From Microbacterium capsulatum (lineage in GTDB: Bacteria; Actinomycetota; Actinomycetes; Actinomycetales; Microbacteriaceae): a stretch of 64,000 bases of DNA. The stretch is from contig NZ_JAVFCB010000004.1 of the NCBI RefSeq assembly GCF_030865425.1, positions 186,001 to 250,000 on the forward strand, written 5' to 3'. The notes under the pieces are model-generated. The model made no database searches. It saw nothing but the letters and a program-made list of their open reading frames with translations, and was not told where the DNA came from. This document shows positions 49,952-60,503 of the stretch, piece after piece; the first letter of the stretch is position 1; each line of letters begins with the position of its first letter. The position numbers and the translations under genes were made by a program.

Positions 49952-51660
49952 CAGACTCCGATCAGGGCGGGGGAGGGTTCCAGCTGGTGCGCGCCGACCG
50001 ACACCGGGCGGGCGAGGGTGGCGCGGACCATGGCCTCCGCGACCTCGAGCAGGTTGCGGTCCTCGAGCGCGGCGGGATCGTTCCCCGCCGGCGGGGAAGT
50101 CCGCCAGGCGCGGACGGTCGCGAGGGCTTCCGTGAGGCCCTCGGCGGTGCGGAGCGGCCCGACGCGGTCCCACATGAGCACCTGCAGCGCGGGGCGGGAG
50201 AACGGATCCAGGATCGGGGTCGTTGAGCGAGCGAAGCGGGACGTTTCACTCGGGGTCGTTGAGCGAGCGAAGCGGGACGTTTCACTTGGGGTCGTTGAGC
50301 GAGCGAAGCGGGACGTTTCACTCGGGGTCGTTGAGCGAGCGAAGCGAGACGAAACGCCGTCCGCCGCGAGCAACCGCGTTTCGTCTCGGTCGCCTGCGGC
50401 GTCCTCGCTGAACGTCCGGAAGTGGGCGGGCCGCGTTTCGTCCCGGTCGCCTGCGGCGTCCTCGCTCAACGTCCGGCACGGCGCCGTCCCGATCGCGGCC
50501 GCGGCCCTGGCGCCGAACACGGCGCCCTCGAGCAGCGAGTTCGAGGCGAGGCGGTTCGCGCCGTGCACGCCGGTGCGGGCGACCTCACCGACCGCGAACA
50601 GGCCCGGCAGCGTGGTGCGCCCGTCGGAATCCGTCACGACGCCGCCCATGAGATAGTGCGCGGCAGGTGTCACCGGGATCGGCTCGCGCGCCCAGTCGAA
50701 GCCGCGCTCGCGGGTGACCCGGTCGATCGTGGGGAAGCGCCGCGCGAGGAAGTCGGCGTCGAGCGCGGTGGCGTCCAGCCGGACCGGCCCGCCCTGCTCC
50801 TGCGCGCGGCGGACGATGGCCCGCGCGACGACGTCCCGCGGGGCGAGCTCGCCGTCGCGGTGCACGTCGAACGCGAAGCGCCGGCCGTCATCGTCGATGA
50901 GGGTCGCGTCCTCTCCGCGGACGGCCTCGGAGATGAGGAAGGAGGGTCCGGGCGCGGCCAGGATCGTCGGATGGAACTGCACGAACTCCAGATCGGCGAC
51001 CGCGGCCCCGGCCCGCAGCGCAGCGGCGATCCCGTCGCCCGTGCACACCGCGGGAGCCGTCGTGTATCGGAACAGTTGCCCGGCCCCGCCGGTCGCGAGG
51101 ATCACCGCATCGGCGCGCACGTCCTCGATCCGCCCTGCGGCGAGCAGCCGTGCGCCGCGCACGGCCCCCGCCTCGACCAGGAGGTCGACGAGCGCGGTGT
51201 GCGCGCGGACCGGGATCCCGGCGTCCCGCACCGCGACGGACAGGGCCCGCGAGATCGCCGCACCCGTCGCATCGCCGCCGGCGTGCGCGATCCGGGCCGC
51301 GGAGTGCGCGGCCTCGAGCCCGCGCAGCAGCCGCCCCTCGGGGTCGCGATCGAAGGGCACGCCGCGTGCGACCAGCTCCGCGATCCGGGACGGGGTGTCG
51401 CCGACGAGGACGTCGACCGCGGAGGGATCCGACAGCCCGGCGCCGGCCGCGAGGGTGTCCTCGGCGTGCGCGGCGGGGGAGTCGCCCGCACCGTAGACTC
51501 CGGCGATGCCGCCCTGGGCGAGCCCGGTGGCTCCGTCGCCGAGCGCGTCCTTGACGACGAGCTCGACCCGGTGCCCCGCCTCGTGCGCGTGCAGGGCCGC
51601 GGTGAGCCCCGCGATCCCGCCCCCGATCACGAGGACGCGCGCCCCGCCGCGGGCGTCCAT
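49951..51660 (-). CDS. nadB: L-aspartate oxidase with an in-frame palindromic-repeat insertion
   Basis: Oxidises aspartate to iminoaspartate with FAD for quinolinate synthesis. The FAD domain is intact: VLVIGGGIAGLTAALHA, GATGLAQGGIAGV, EFVQFHPTILA, and GVVTDSDGRTTLPGLFAVGEVARTGVHGANRLASNSLLEGAVFG ending near residue 392. Residues about 396-482 are a foreign Ser/Arg/Thr-rich insert with SRFARSTTPSET repeated three times plus a partial copy and two copies of SEDAAGDRDETR. Then the helical C-terminal domain resumes (ALQVLMWDRVGPLRTAEGLTEAL) to residue 569. Without the insert it is about 482 residues, a normal NadB length. The frame is preserved, so the enzyme may still work. Confidence 0.93.
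   Translation of the reverse strand: MDARGGARVLVIGGGIAGLTAALHAHEAGHRVELVVKDALGDGATGLAQGGIAGVYGAGDSPAAHAEDTLAAGAGLSDPSAVDVLVGDTPSRIAELVARGVPFDRDPEGRLLRGLEAAHSAARIAHAGGDATGAAISRALSVAVRDAGIPVRAHTALVDLLVEAGAVRGARLLAAGRIEDVRADAVILATGGAGQLFRYTTAPAVCTGDGIAAALRAGAAVADLEFVQFHPTILAAPGPSFLISEAVRGEDATLIDDDGRRFAFDVHRDGELAPRDVVARAIVRRAQEQGGPVRLDATALDADFLARRFPTIDRVTRERGFDWAREPIPVTPAAHYLMGGVVTDSDGRTTLPGLFAVGEVARTGVHGANRLASNSLLEGAVFGARAAAAIGTAPCRTLSEDAAGDRDETRPAHFRTFSEDAAGDRDETRLLAADGVSSRFARSTTPSETSRFARSTTPSETSRFARSTTPSETSRFARSTTPILDPFSRPALQVLMWDRVGPLRTAEGLTEALATVRAWRTSPPAGNDPAALEDRNLLEVAEAMVRATLARPVSVGAHQLEPSPALIGV
50216..50356. repeat. 36-bp tandem repeat inside nadB (three full and one partial unit)
   Basis: Units at 50216-50251, 50252-50287, 50288-50323 and the partial 50324-50356 share GGTCGTTGAGCGAGCGAAGC. 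Units 1-3 differ by a single base (C or T near the end of unit 2). 36 bp is exactly 12 codons, so any number of whole units keeps the nadB frame. Unit 4 ends GAGACGAAACG, the ancestral-looking end. Confidence 0.95.
50376..50475. repeat. Two further REP-like elements inside nadB
   Basis: Copies at 50376-50418 and 50433-50475, both read on the minus strand: GAGCGAGGA, hairpin CGCCGCAGGCG, ACCGAGACGAAACG (the second has ACCGGGACG). They lie in the reverse orientation to the 36-bp units and encode SEDAAGDRDETR twice. Confidence 0.9.
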
Positions 51661-52979
51661 CAGGGCACCGTCACCGGGGGCTTCGCCGCGAGCATGCGCT
51701 CCAGGGCGACCCGGGCGGGATCGGCGACGTCGGCGGTCACCGTGATCCGGTTCGGCGTGCGACCGGCGACCAGCTCCTCGAGCACCCAGGCGAGGTAGCC
51801 CGGGTGGATCCGGTACATGGTGGAGCACGGGCAGACCACCGGGTCCAGGCAGAAGATCTCGTGCTGCGGGTACTGCGCGGCGAGGCGTCGCACGAGGTTG
51901 ATCTCGGTGCCGACGGCGAAGGTCGTGGGCTCGGTCGCCGCGGCGATCGCCTTGCGGATGTAGTCGGTGGATCCGGCCTCGTCGGCGGCGTCCACGACCT
52001 CCATCGGGCACTCCGGGTGCACGATCACCCGCACGCCGGGGTGCTCGGCGCGGGCCTGGTCGATCTGCGCGACCGTGAACCGGCGGTGCACCGAGCAGAA
52101 GCCGTGCCAGAGGATGACGCGCGCGTCCTGCAGGTCGGCGGTGGAGGATCCGCCCAGCGGGCGCCGCGGGTTCCACATCGGCATCTGCTCCAGCGGCACG
52201 CCCATCGCCTTCGCGGTGTTGCGGCCCAGGTGCTGGTCCGGGAAGAACAGCACACGGCGGCCGCGGGCGAACGCCCACTCGAGCACCGTGCGCGCATTCG
52301 ACGAGGTGCAGACGATGCCGCCGTGCCGCCCCACGAACCCCTTGATCGCGGCCGAGGAGTTCATGTAGGTGACGGGGATCACCGGCACGAGACCCTCGTC
52401 GTCGGCGACGTCCATCGGTCCGTACACCTCGGCGAGCTGCTCCCAGCACTCCTCGACCTGGTCGATGTCGGCCATGTCGGCCATCGAGCAGCCCGCGGCG
52501 AGGTTCGGCAGGATCACGGCCTGATCCGGCCCGGAGAGCAGGTCGGCGGTCTCCGCCATGAAGTGCACGCCGCAGAACACGATCGCCTTGGCGTCGGGGT
52601 GCTCCTTGGCGGCCGTCGCGAGCTGGAACGAGTCGCCGACGTAGTCCGCGTGCTGCACGACCTCTTCGCGCTGGTAGAAGTGGCCGAGGATGACGACGCG
52701 GTCGCCGAGGGTCTGCTTGGCGGCGCGGATCCGGTCGTGCAGCTCCGCCTCCTCGGCCTCGCGGTACGCGGCGGGCAGCTCGCCCTGCCGAGGGGATCCG
52801 GTCGGGATGACGTCGCCCATGGACGACCCCGGGCCATAGCCGGGGATCGTGTCGAAGTTCCACGGGCCGGCGGCGAGGTCGGTCGTGCAGGTGGACTCGG
52901 TGGAGGCGCCGGTGACGATGAGGCGCAGCGCGTGGTCGACGGAGGGATCGACCGGAGCGTGCAGCGGGGTGGTGCTCAT
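51660..52979 (-). CDS. nadA: Quinolinate synthase
   Basis: Condenses iminoaspartate with DHAP to quinolinate using a [4Fe-4S] cluster. The 439-residue length is typical of the actinobacterial form. Landmarks are VVILGHFYQREEVVQHADYVGDSF, IVFCGVHFMAETADLLSG (first cluster Cys), NSSAAIKGFVGRHGGIVCTSSNA (second), HPECPMEVVDAADEAGST and CLDPVVCPCSTMYRIHPGYLAWVLEEL (third). The start overlaps the nrtR stop by 4 nt and the stop overlaps nadB by one base: a tightly coupled operon. Confidence 0.96.
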   Translation of the reverse strand: MSTTPLHAPVDPSVDHALRLIVTGASTESTCTTDLAAGPWNFDTIPGYGPGSSMGDVIPTGSPRQGELPAAYREAEEAELHDRIRAAKQTLGDRVVILGHFYQREEVVQHADYVGDSFQLATAAKEHPDAKAIVFCGVHFMAETADLLSGPDQAVILPNLAAGCSMADMADIDQVEECWEQLAEVYGPMDVADDEGLVPVIPVTYMNSSAAIKGFVGRHGGIVCTSSNARTVLEWAFARGRRVLFFPDQHLGRNTAKAMGVPLEQMPMWNPRRPLGGSSTADLQDARVILWHGFCSVHRRFTVAQIDQARAEHPGVRVIVHPECPMEVVDAADEAGSTDYIRKAIAAATEPTTFAVGTEINLVRRLAAQYPQHEIFCLDPVVCPCSTMYRIHPGYLAWVLEELVAGRTPNRITVTADVADPARVALERMLAAKPPVTVP

Positions 52980-53680
52980 GAGGTTCTCGTCTCTTCGGGG
53001 GAGAGCGGGCCGCGGTCGGCGAGCTCGACGTCGGTGGCATCGCGGTAGAGCCGTGCCGGGCGGTGGTTCCCGGTGCGGAACGCGTTGGTCGGGATGAGGG
53101 TCCGGGTCGCGTCGACCTGGCGGCGGAAGTTCGCCGGGTCGAGCTTGCGGCCGAGGATCGTCTCGTACGCCTCGCGGAGGTCGGCGAGCGTGAACTCGGG
53201 CGGGAGGAAGCCCTGTGCGACGCGGCTGTATCCGACCTTGTTGCGCAGGCGCCAGAGCGCGTATTCGATGATGCGCGCGTGGTCGAAGGCGAGCTCGGGC
53301 AGATCCGTGGCGTCGAACCAGTGCACGTTCTCCTGCGCGGCGGCCCCGAGCGCGTCCTCCTCGCGCAGCAGCGCCCAGTACACGACCGACACGACCCGGC
53401 TGGGGGAACGGTCCACAGCGCCGAAGGCGTACAGCTGCTCGAGGTAGCTGGGCGCGAGCCCCGTGGTCTCGGCGAGCGTGCGCGCGGCGGCCGTGGCCAG
53501 GCCCTCCCGGGTGTCGAGCCAGCCGCCGGGCAGCGCCCAGGCGCCGGCGTGCGGGTCGCGGGTGCGCCGCACGAGCGGCAGCGCGATCCGCGGCGCCTGG
53601 GCGCCGTCGCGACGGAGCGTCAGGATCGCGGTCGACACGGCGACCCGGATCCCTTCCTCTGGCTGCCCGCTTCTGGTCAT
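52976..53680 (-). CDS. nrtR: NrtR-type transcriptional regulator (NUDIX domain plus winged helix)
   Basis: A 234-residue NrtR-like repressor: a NUDIX domain with the box GGWLDTREGLATAAARTLAETTGL (near residues 55-78; REXXEE is degenerate, so hydrolysis is doubtful, as in most NrtR), then a C-terminal winged helix (FTLADLREAYETILGRKLDPANFRRQVDATRTLI). NrtR binds ADP-ribose and represses NAD genes. It heads the operon nrtR-nadA-nadB-nadC-nifS, and two matching operators lie around and upstream of its start, one overlapping the ATG, implying autoregulation. Confidence 0.9.
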   Translation of the reverse strand: MTRSGQPEEGIRVAVSTAILTLRRDGAQAPRIALPLVRRTRDPHAGAWALPGGWLDTREGLATAAARTLAETTGLAPSYLEQLYAFGAVDRSPSRVVSVVYWALLREEDALGAAAQENVHWFDATDLPELAFDHARIIEYALWRLRNKVGYSRVAQGFLPPEFTLADLREAYETILGRKLDPANFRRQVDATRTLIPTNAFRTGNHRPARLYRDATDVELADRGPLSPEETRTS

Positions 53681-53691
53681 GGTGACTCTAA
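53674..53691 (-). promoter_or_regulatory. NrtR-like operator 1, overlapping the nrtR start codon
   Basis: On the minus strand TTAGAGTCACCATGACCA, containing the ATG of nrtR. It matches operator 2 at 16 of 18 positions, in the opposite orientation. NrtR sites are AT-rich-ended palindromes around GTCA-N-TGAC, which this fits. Confidence 0.72.
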
Positions 53692-53706
53692 CCTCCGGAA
53701 CCGATC

Positions 53707-53724
53707 TTATAGTCACCCTGACCA
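53707..53724 (+). promoter_or_regulatory. NrtR-like operator 2
   Basis: TTATAGTCACCCTGACCA, centred 33 bp (about three helical turns) from operator 1. Two same-face sites suggest cooperative binding of NrtR dimers over the promoter of the NAD operon. Confidence 0.72.
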
Positions 53725-53737
53725 GAAGGGAAATCCC

Positions 53738-53785
53738 ATGACGATCCACGGCCCCGCGCACGGTAGGATGACCGAGGAAAAGTGA
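53738..53785 (+). CDS. Possible 15-codon leader ORF upstream of the glycine riboswitch
   Basis: ATG ... TGA encoding MTIHGPAHGRMTEEK, with AAGGGA 6 nt before the ATG. It begins 14 nt after NrtR operator 2. The likely -10 of the riboswitch (TAGGAT, 53764-53769) lies inside it, so it would not be on that RNA. Could be chance. Confidence 0.3.
   Translation: MTIHGPAHGRMTEEK
53764..53769 (+). promoter_or_regulatory. Candidate -10 of the glycine riboswitch / gcv operon
   Basis: TAGGAT, about 30 nt before the first aptamer. No clear -35 is seen; TANNNT with no -35 is usual for this genome. Confidence 0.5.
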
Positions 53786-53799
53786 ACACGTGGCCACAT

Positions 53800-54091
53800 G
53801 GTCCGCGCGGGAGAGTCCGGTGATCGCAGCCGGGCACCGAAGGAGCAAGCCTCCCCGCCAATCTCTCAGGTAACCGCACCGCGCAGAACCGGCCGCTCTG
53901 GAAAGCGATTTTCGAGCGAAGCAAGAAAATCGGGTGGAGCGAGGACGCGCGAAGCGCGACCGAGTCGAAACCCTGGTGACCTGACCCTCGCGGGCCTCCA
54001 CCTCTTCTTCGCTCAGAATCCGCCGACGGTGAAAGCCCCCTCCGCGACGCGGATCCGGGTGAAGCTCTCAGGCCCATGACAGAGGGGGAGT
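53800..54091 (+). ncRNA. Tandem glycine riboswitch (gcvT leader) with an insertion between aptamers
   Basis: Aptamer 1 (about 53803-53906) shows GGGAGAG, GCACCGAAGGAGCAA, CTCCCCG, ATCTCTCAGG and CTCTGGAAAGC. Aptamer 2 (about 54010-54091) shows CGCCGACGGTGAAAGCCCC, GGTGAAGCTCTCAGG and GACAGAGGGGGAG. Both hallmark CTCTCAGG bulges are intact. Normally the two are joined by a few nucleotides; here about 100 nt lie between them, including two hairpins and a REP-like element. It should activate gcvTHP when glycine is high. Confidence 0.92.
53937..53972 (+). repeat. REP-like element in the glycine riboswitch linker
   Basis: GAGCGAGGA (53937-53945), hairpin CGCGCGAAGCGCG (53946-53958), ACCGAGTCGAAACC (53959-53972). 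It has the same frame of flanks as the nadB and 46.1-kb copies but a different, still fully paired stem. A second hairpin, GATTTTC/GAAAATC, lies just before it at 53907-53931. Confidence 0.88.
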
Positions 54092-54141
54092 TCTCGGATC
54101 CGCGCGCCGCACGGATCCTCGCCGATCGCACGGGAGAACCC

Positions 54142-55248
54142 ATGACCGACCCCCGGTACACCCCGCTCCGAGAGCGCCACGAGGCGCTCGGAGCCTCCTT
54201 CACGGACTTCGGCGGATGGCAGATGCCCGTCCGCTACACGTCCGACCTGGCCGAGCACCACGCCGTCCGCCAGTCCGCGGGCATCTTCGACATCTCGCAC
54301 ATGGCCGAGTTCACGATCGTCGGAGCTGGCGCCGCCGACTACCTCGACTACGCGCTCGCCGGCCGGCTCTCCGCGCTCGCCGTGGGCAAGGCGAAGTACT
54401 CGCTGCTGCTCGCCGAGGACGGCGGCATCATCGACGACGTCATCGTCTACCGCCTCGGCGACGACGACTTCCTGATCATCTCCAACGCCGGCAACCGCGA
54501 CGCCGTGCGCGAGGCGCTGACCGCCCGCACCGCCGGCATCGACGTGACCGTCGCCGACGTGTCCGACGACTACGCGCTGATCGCCGTGCAGGGCCCGAAT
54601 GCCGAGGCGATCCTCACCGGCACCCCCGGCATCGACGCGGTCTCGATCCCGTGGTCCGAGCAGAAGTATTACGCCTGGGCGAGCGCCAGCTACGCCGGCA
54701 AGCCGCTGCTGCTCGCCCGCACGGGCTACACCGGCGAGGACGGCTTCGAGCTGCTCGTCTCCGCCGCCGACGCCACCGCGCTCTGGGACGCGGTCCTCGC
54801 CGCGGGCGCCGACCAGGGCCTCGTCCCGGCCGGCCTCGCCGCGCGCGACACACTGCGCCTCGAGGCGGGCATGCCCCTGTACGGCCACGAGCTCAGCCGC
54901 GACACCAAGCCTGCTCAGGCGGGCCTCGGCCGGGTCGTCGTCGCCGACAAGGAGCGCTTCGTCGGCAAGGAGGGCGTGGAGCCCGCCGAGGGCGCGCGCG
55001 TGCTCGTCGGACTGGTCGCCGAGGGCCGTCGCGCCGGCCGCGCCGAGTACGCCGTCGTGACCGAGGACGGCGCCGCCGTCGGCGAGATCACCAGCGGTGC
55101 GCTCAGCCCGACGCTCGGCCACCCCGTGGCCATGGCGTTCGTCGACCCCGCCGTCGCAGACGGCTCCGTCCCGCTGTTCCTCGACGTCCGCGGAACCAAG
55201 ATCCCCGCTACGATCACCGCCCTGCCTTTCTACCGGAGGAAGAAATGA
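54142..55248 (+). CDS. gcvT: Glycine cleavage system T protein (aminomethyltransferase)
   Basis: Transfers the aminomethyl carbon from lipoyl-GcvH to tetrahydrofolate. The 368-residue protein opens [27 protein letters not shown] and has [24 protein letters not shown], the folate-binding region [23 protein letters not shown], and [14 protein letters not shown]. An ATG at 54076 is inside the riboswitch and is rejected; GGGAGAA precedes the ATG at 54142. The stop overlaps gcvH by 4 nt. Confidence 0.96.
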   Translation: MTDPRYTPLRERHEALGASFTDFGGWQMPVRYTSDLAEHHAVRQSAGIFDISHMAEFTIVGAGAADYLDYALAGRLSALAVGKAKYSLLLAEDGGIIDDVIVYRLGDDDFLIISNAGNRDAVREALTARTAGIDVTVADVSDDYALIAVQGPNAEAILTGTPGIDAVSIPWSEQKYYAWASASYAGKPLLLARTGYTGEDGFELLVSAADATALWDAVLAAGADQGLVPAGLAARDTLRLEAGMPLYGHELSRDTKPAQAGLGRVVVADKERFVGKEGVEPAEGARVLVGLVAEGRRAGRAEYAVVTEDGAAVGEITSGALSPTLGHPVAMAFVDPAVADGSVPLFLDVRGTKIPATITALPFYRRKK

Positions 55249-55622
55249 CCGATCTGAACACCCTGCGCTACAGCGAAGAGCACGAGTGGGTCGCCGTCGA
55301 CGGCGACACCGCCACGGTCGGGATCACCGACTACGCCGCCGAGAAGCTCGGTGACGTCGTCTTCGTCGAGCTCCCCGCGGTGGGCGCCGTCATCTCGGCG
55401 AACTCCGTGGTCGGCGAGATCGAGTCGACGAAGTCCGTCGGCGAGCTCTACGCCCCGGTCGACGGCACGGTCGTCGAGGTCAACGACGCCGTCGTGGACG
55501 ACCCCTCCCTGGTCAACTCCGCCCCCTTCGAGGGCGGCTGGCTGATCAAGATCTCGATCGCCGAGGGCGCCGCCGACGGCCTCCTCGACCGCGACGGTTA
55601 CGTCGCGATCACGGAGGGCTGA
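55245..55622 (+). CDS. gcvH: Glycine cleavage system H protein
   Basis: Lipoyl carrier of the glycine cleavage complex. The 125-residue protein has [23 protein letters not shown] and the lipoylated lysine in [17 protein letters not shown] near residue 63, flanked by Glu residues as required. GGAGGAAGAA lies just before the ATG within the gcvT end. Confidence 0.97.
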   Translation: MTDLNTLRYSEEHEWVAVDGDTATVGITDYAAEKLGDVVFVELPAVGAVISANSVVGEIESTKSVGELYAPVDGTVVEVNDAVVDDPSLVNSAPFEGGWLIKISIAEGAADGLLDRDGYVAITEG

Positions 55623-55624
55623 GA

Positions 55625-58495
<2,871 letters not shown>

Positions 58496-58511
58496 TCCGC
58501 GACAGGATCGC

Positions 58512-58547
58512 CGAGGCGCCCCGGGACTGGAGTCCCGGGGCGCCTCG
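58512..58547 (+). terminator. Terminator of the gcv operon
   Basis: A perfect 17-bp stem (58512-58528 with 58531-58547) with a minimal GG loop, starting 17 nt after the gcvP stop and followed by CTATTTGT. The strongest hairpin in the window. The rest of the gap up to 58703 holds AT-richer sequence with a possible -10 TACGCT at 58631-58636. Confidence 0.93.
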
Positions 58548-58703
58548 CTATTTGTACAGTGCGGTCACAATCAGGTCACCAGTGAGTAACGGTTAACCCT
58601 TTTGGCTGACGGCGAGGGGCGCCCGGCGGTTACGCTCGAATATCCCTGGACACTCGACGACGAGTGTGCAGATTGCTGTCAACTGTCCACAGGAGGACAC
58701 AAC

Positions 58704-60329
58704 GTGAAGCGCAACAAGATCGCCCTCGCGGGTATCGGGCTGCTCGCCGTGGGCGCACTGGCCCTCGCCGGCTGCTCCAGCAAGAGCGGTGGAAGCCCCA
58801 CCCCGTCCGCAGGTGGCAACTCGAAGGCCATCATCAAGGTCAGCGGCTCCGAGCCGGAGCACCCGCTCATCCCGACCAACACCAACGAGACCGGCGGCGG
58901 CAACATCGTCGACTCGGTGTTCGCGGGCCTCGCGTACTACGACGCCAAGGGCAAGCTCGTCGACGACATGGCGGACTCGATCAAGGTCGACGACCCCACC
59001 GACCTGACCGTCAAGCTGAAGCAGGGCAACACCTTCTCCAACGGCGAGAAGGTCACCGCCGACAGCTTCATCAAGGCGTGGCAGTACGGCGCGCTGTTCT
59101 CGAACAAGCAGCAGAACCAGTCCTGGTTCGAGGACATCGAGGGCTACAGCGACACGGCCGACTCCCCGCTGACCGGTCTGAAGAAGGTCGACGACAACAC
59201 CTTCAAGATCAAGCTCTCGAAGCCCGTCGCCGGTGACTTCGCGCAGCGCCTGGGCTACTCGGCCTACTACCCGCTGCCCGAGGCCGCCTTCAAGGACATC
59301 AAGGCCTTCGGCGAGGCCCCGATCGGCAACGGCCCGTACAAGCTGGCCAACGACAAGGCGTGGCAGCACTCGGTCCAGATCGACCTGGTCAAGAACGACA
59401 GCTACAAGGGTGGTCGTGCTCCGAAGAACGGCGGCGTGACCTTCATCTTCTACGCGACGGCCGACGCCGCGTACGCCGACCTGCAGGCCAACAAGGTGGA
59501 CGTGATCGACCAGATCCCGGGCACCGCCCTGCAGACGTTCCAGTCCGACCTGGGCGACCGCGCCGTCAACCAGCCGGCCGCGATCTTCCAGTCGTTCTCG
59601 ATCCCGGGCAACCTCGAGCACTTCACGGGCGACGAGGGCAAGCTGCGCCGCCAGGCGCTGTCCATGGCGATCGACCGTGCGGCGATCACGAAGACCGTCT
59701 TCAACGGCACCCGCACCCCGGCCAGCGACTTCACCTCGCCGGTCATCTCGGGCTGGTCCGACTCCCTCACGGGCGCCGGCGTGCTGAAGTTCGACGCCAA
59801 GAAGGCGAAGGACCTGTGGGCCCAGGCCGACAAGATCTCGCCGTGGAGCGGCAAGTTCGAACTCGCGTACAACTCGAACGCTCCGCACCAGGTGTGGGTC
59901 GACGCGGTGGCCAACCAGCTGAAGAACAACCTCGGAATCGACGCGGCGGGCAAGCCGTACGTCGACTTCGCCTCGCTCCGCAAGGACGTGAACGGCCGCA
60001 CCATCAAGACGGCGTTCCGCACCGGCTGGCAGGCCGACTACCCGGCGCAGTACAACTTCCTCGCGCCGCTGTACGCGACCAAGGCCGCGTCGAACGACAC
60101 CGACTACTCGAACGCCGACTTCGACAAGCTCGTCGCGCAGGGTGCCTCGGAGTCCGACGCCTCCAAGGCGACGGCCGACTACAAGAAGGCTCAGGAGATC
60201 CTGCTCAAGGACCTCCCGGCCATCCCGCTCTGGTACTCGAACGTCGACGGCGGCTTCGCCAAGGGCGTGAGCAACGTCCAGTTCGGGTGGAACTCGGTTC
60301 CGCTGTACTACAACATCACCAAGGGCTGA
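58704..60329 (+). CDS. oppA: Oligopeptide/dipeptide ABC transporter substrate-binding lipoprotein
   Basis: A 541-residue solute-binding protein (SBP family 5). Signal peptide MKRNKIALAGIGLLAVGALALAGC with lipobox LAGC at residues about 20-23, then GNIVDSVFAGLAYYDAKGKLVDDMADSIKVDDP, FSNGEKVTADSFIKAWQYG, GNGPYKL and FRTGWQADYPAQYNFLAPLYAT, all typical of OppA/DppA. GTG start with AGGAGGA upstream. It precedes the permease genes; a strong hairpin in the gap probably makes the binding protein more abundant than the permease. Confidence 0.95.
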   Translation: MKRNKIALAGIGLLAVGALALAGCSSKSGGSPTPSAGGNSKAIIKVSGSEPEHPLIPTNTNETGGGNIVDSVFAGLAYYDAKGKLVDDMADSIKVDDPTDLTVKLKQGNTFSNGEKVTADSFIKAWQYGALFSNKQQNQSWFEDIEGYSDTADSPLTGLKKVDDNTFKIKLSKPVAGDFAQRLGYSAYYPLPEAAFKDIKAFGEAPIGNGPYKLANDKAWQHSVQIDLVKNDSYKGGRAPKNGGVTFIFYATADAAYADLQANKVDVIDQIPGTALQTFQSDLGDRAVNQPAAIFQSFSIPGNLEHFTGDEGKLRRQALSMAIDRAAITKTVFNGTRTPASDFTSPVISGWSDSLTGAGVLKFDAKKAKDLWAQADKISPWSGKFELAYNSNAPHQVWVDAVANQLKNNLGIDAAGKPYVDFASLRKDVNGRTIKTAFRTGWQADYPAQYNFLAPLYATKAASNDTDYSNADFDKLVAQGASESDASKATADYKKAQEILLKDLPAIPLWYSNVDGGFAKGVSNVQFGWNSVPLYYNITKG

Positions 60330-60347
60330 CCGCCCGAGGGATCACAA

Positions 60348-60383
60348 CCGCGAGGCGGTGACGATCACGTCACCGCCTCGCGG
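60348..60383 (+). terminator. Intercistronic hairpin between oppA and oppB
   Basis: Perfect 15-bp arms (CCGCGAGGCGGTGAC at 60348-60362, complement 60369-60383), 6-nt loop, 18 nt past the oppA stop. It acts as a partial terminator or 3' stabiliser of the oppA mRNA. The remaining 120 nt before oppB carry no gene. Confidence 0.8.
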
Positions 60384-60503
60384 TCTGTCCGATATTCGCA
60401 TCGTGCCCACGTCGAACACGTGGCACGATGCTTTCATGAGGCGCCGCGACCCGCGCAGACCGTGCGGCAGCGTCTGGCGCCACCTCATCTGGAGGGAGGG
60501 CGA

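Noticed and set aside
50216..50356. CRISPR array (36-bp direct repeats)
   Set aside because: The repeats are tandem with no spacers, lie inside nadB in frame, and no cas genes are present.
54076..54141. Upstream ATG start for gcvT at 54076
   Set aside because: It lies inside the second glycine aptamer (GACAGAGGGGG); GcvT homology starts after 54142, which has its own ribosome site.
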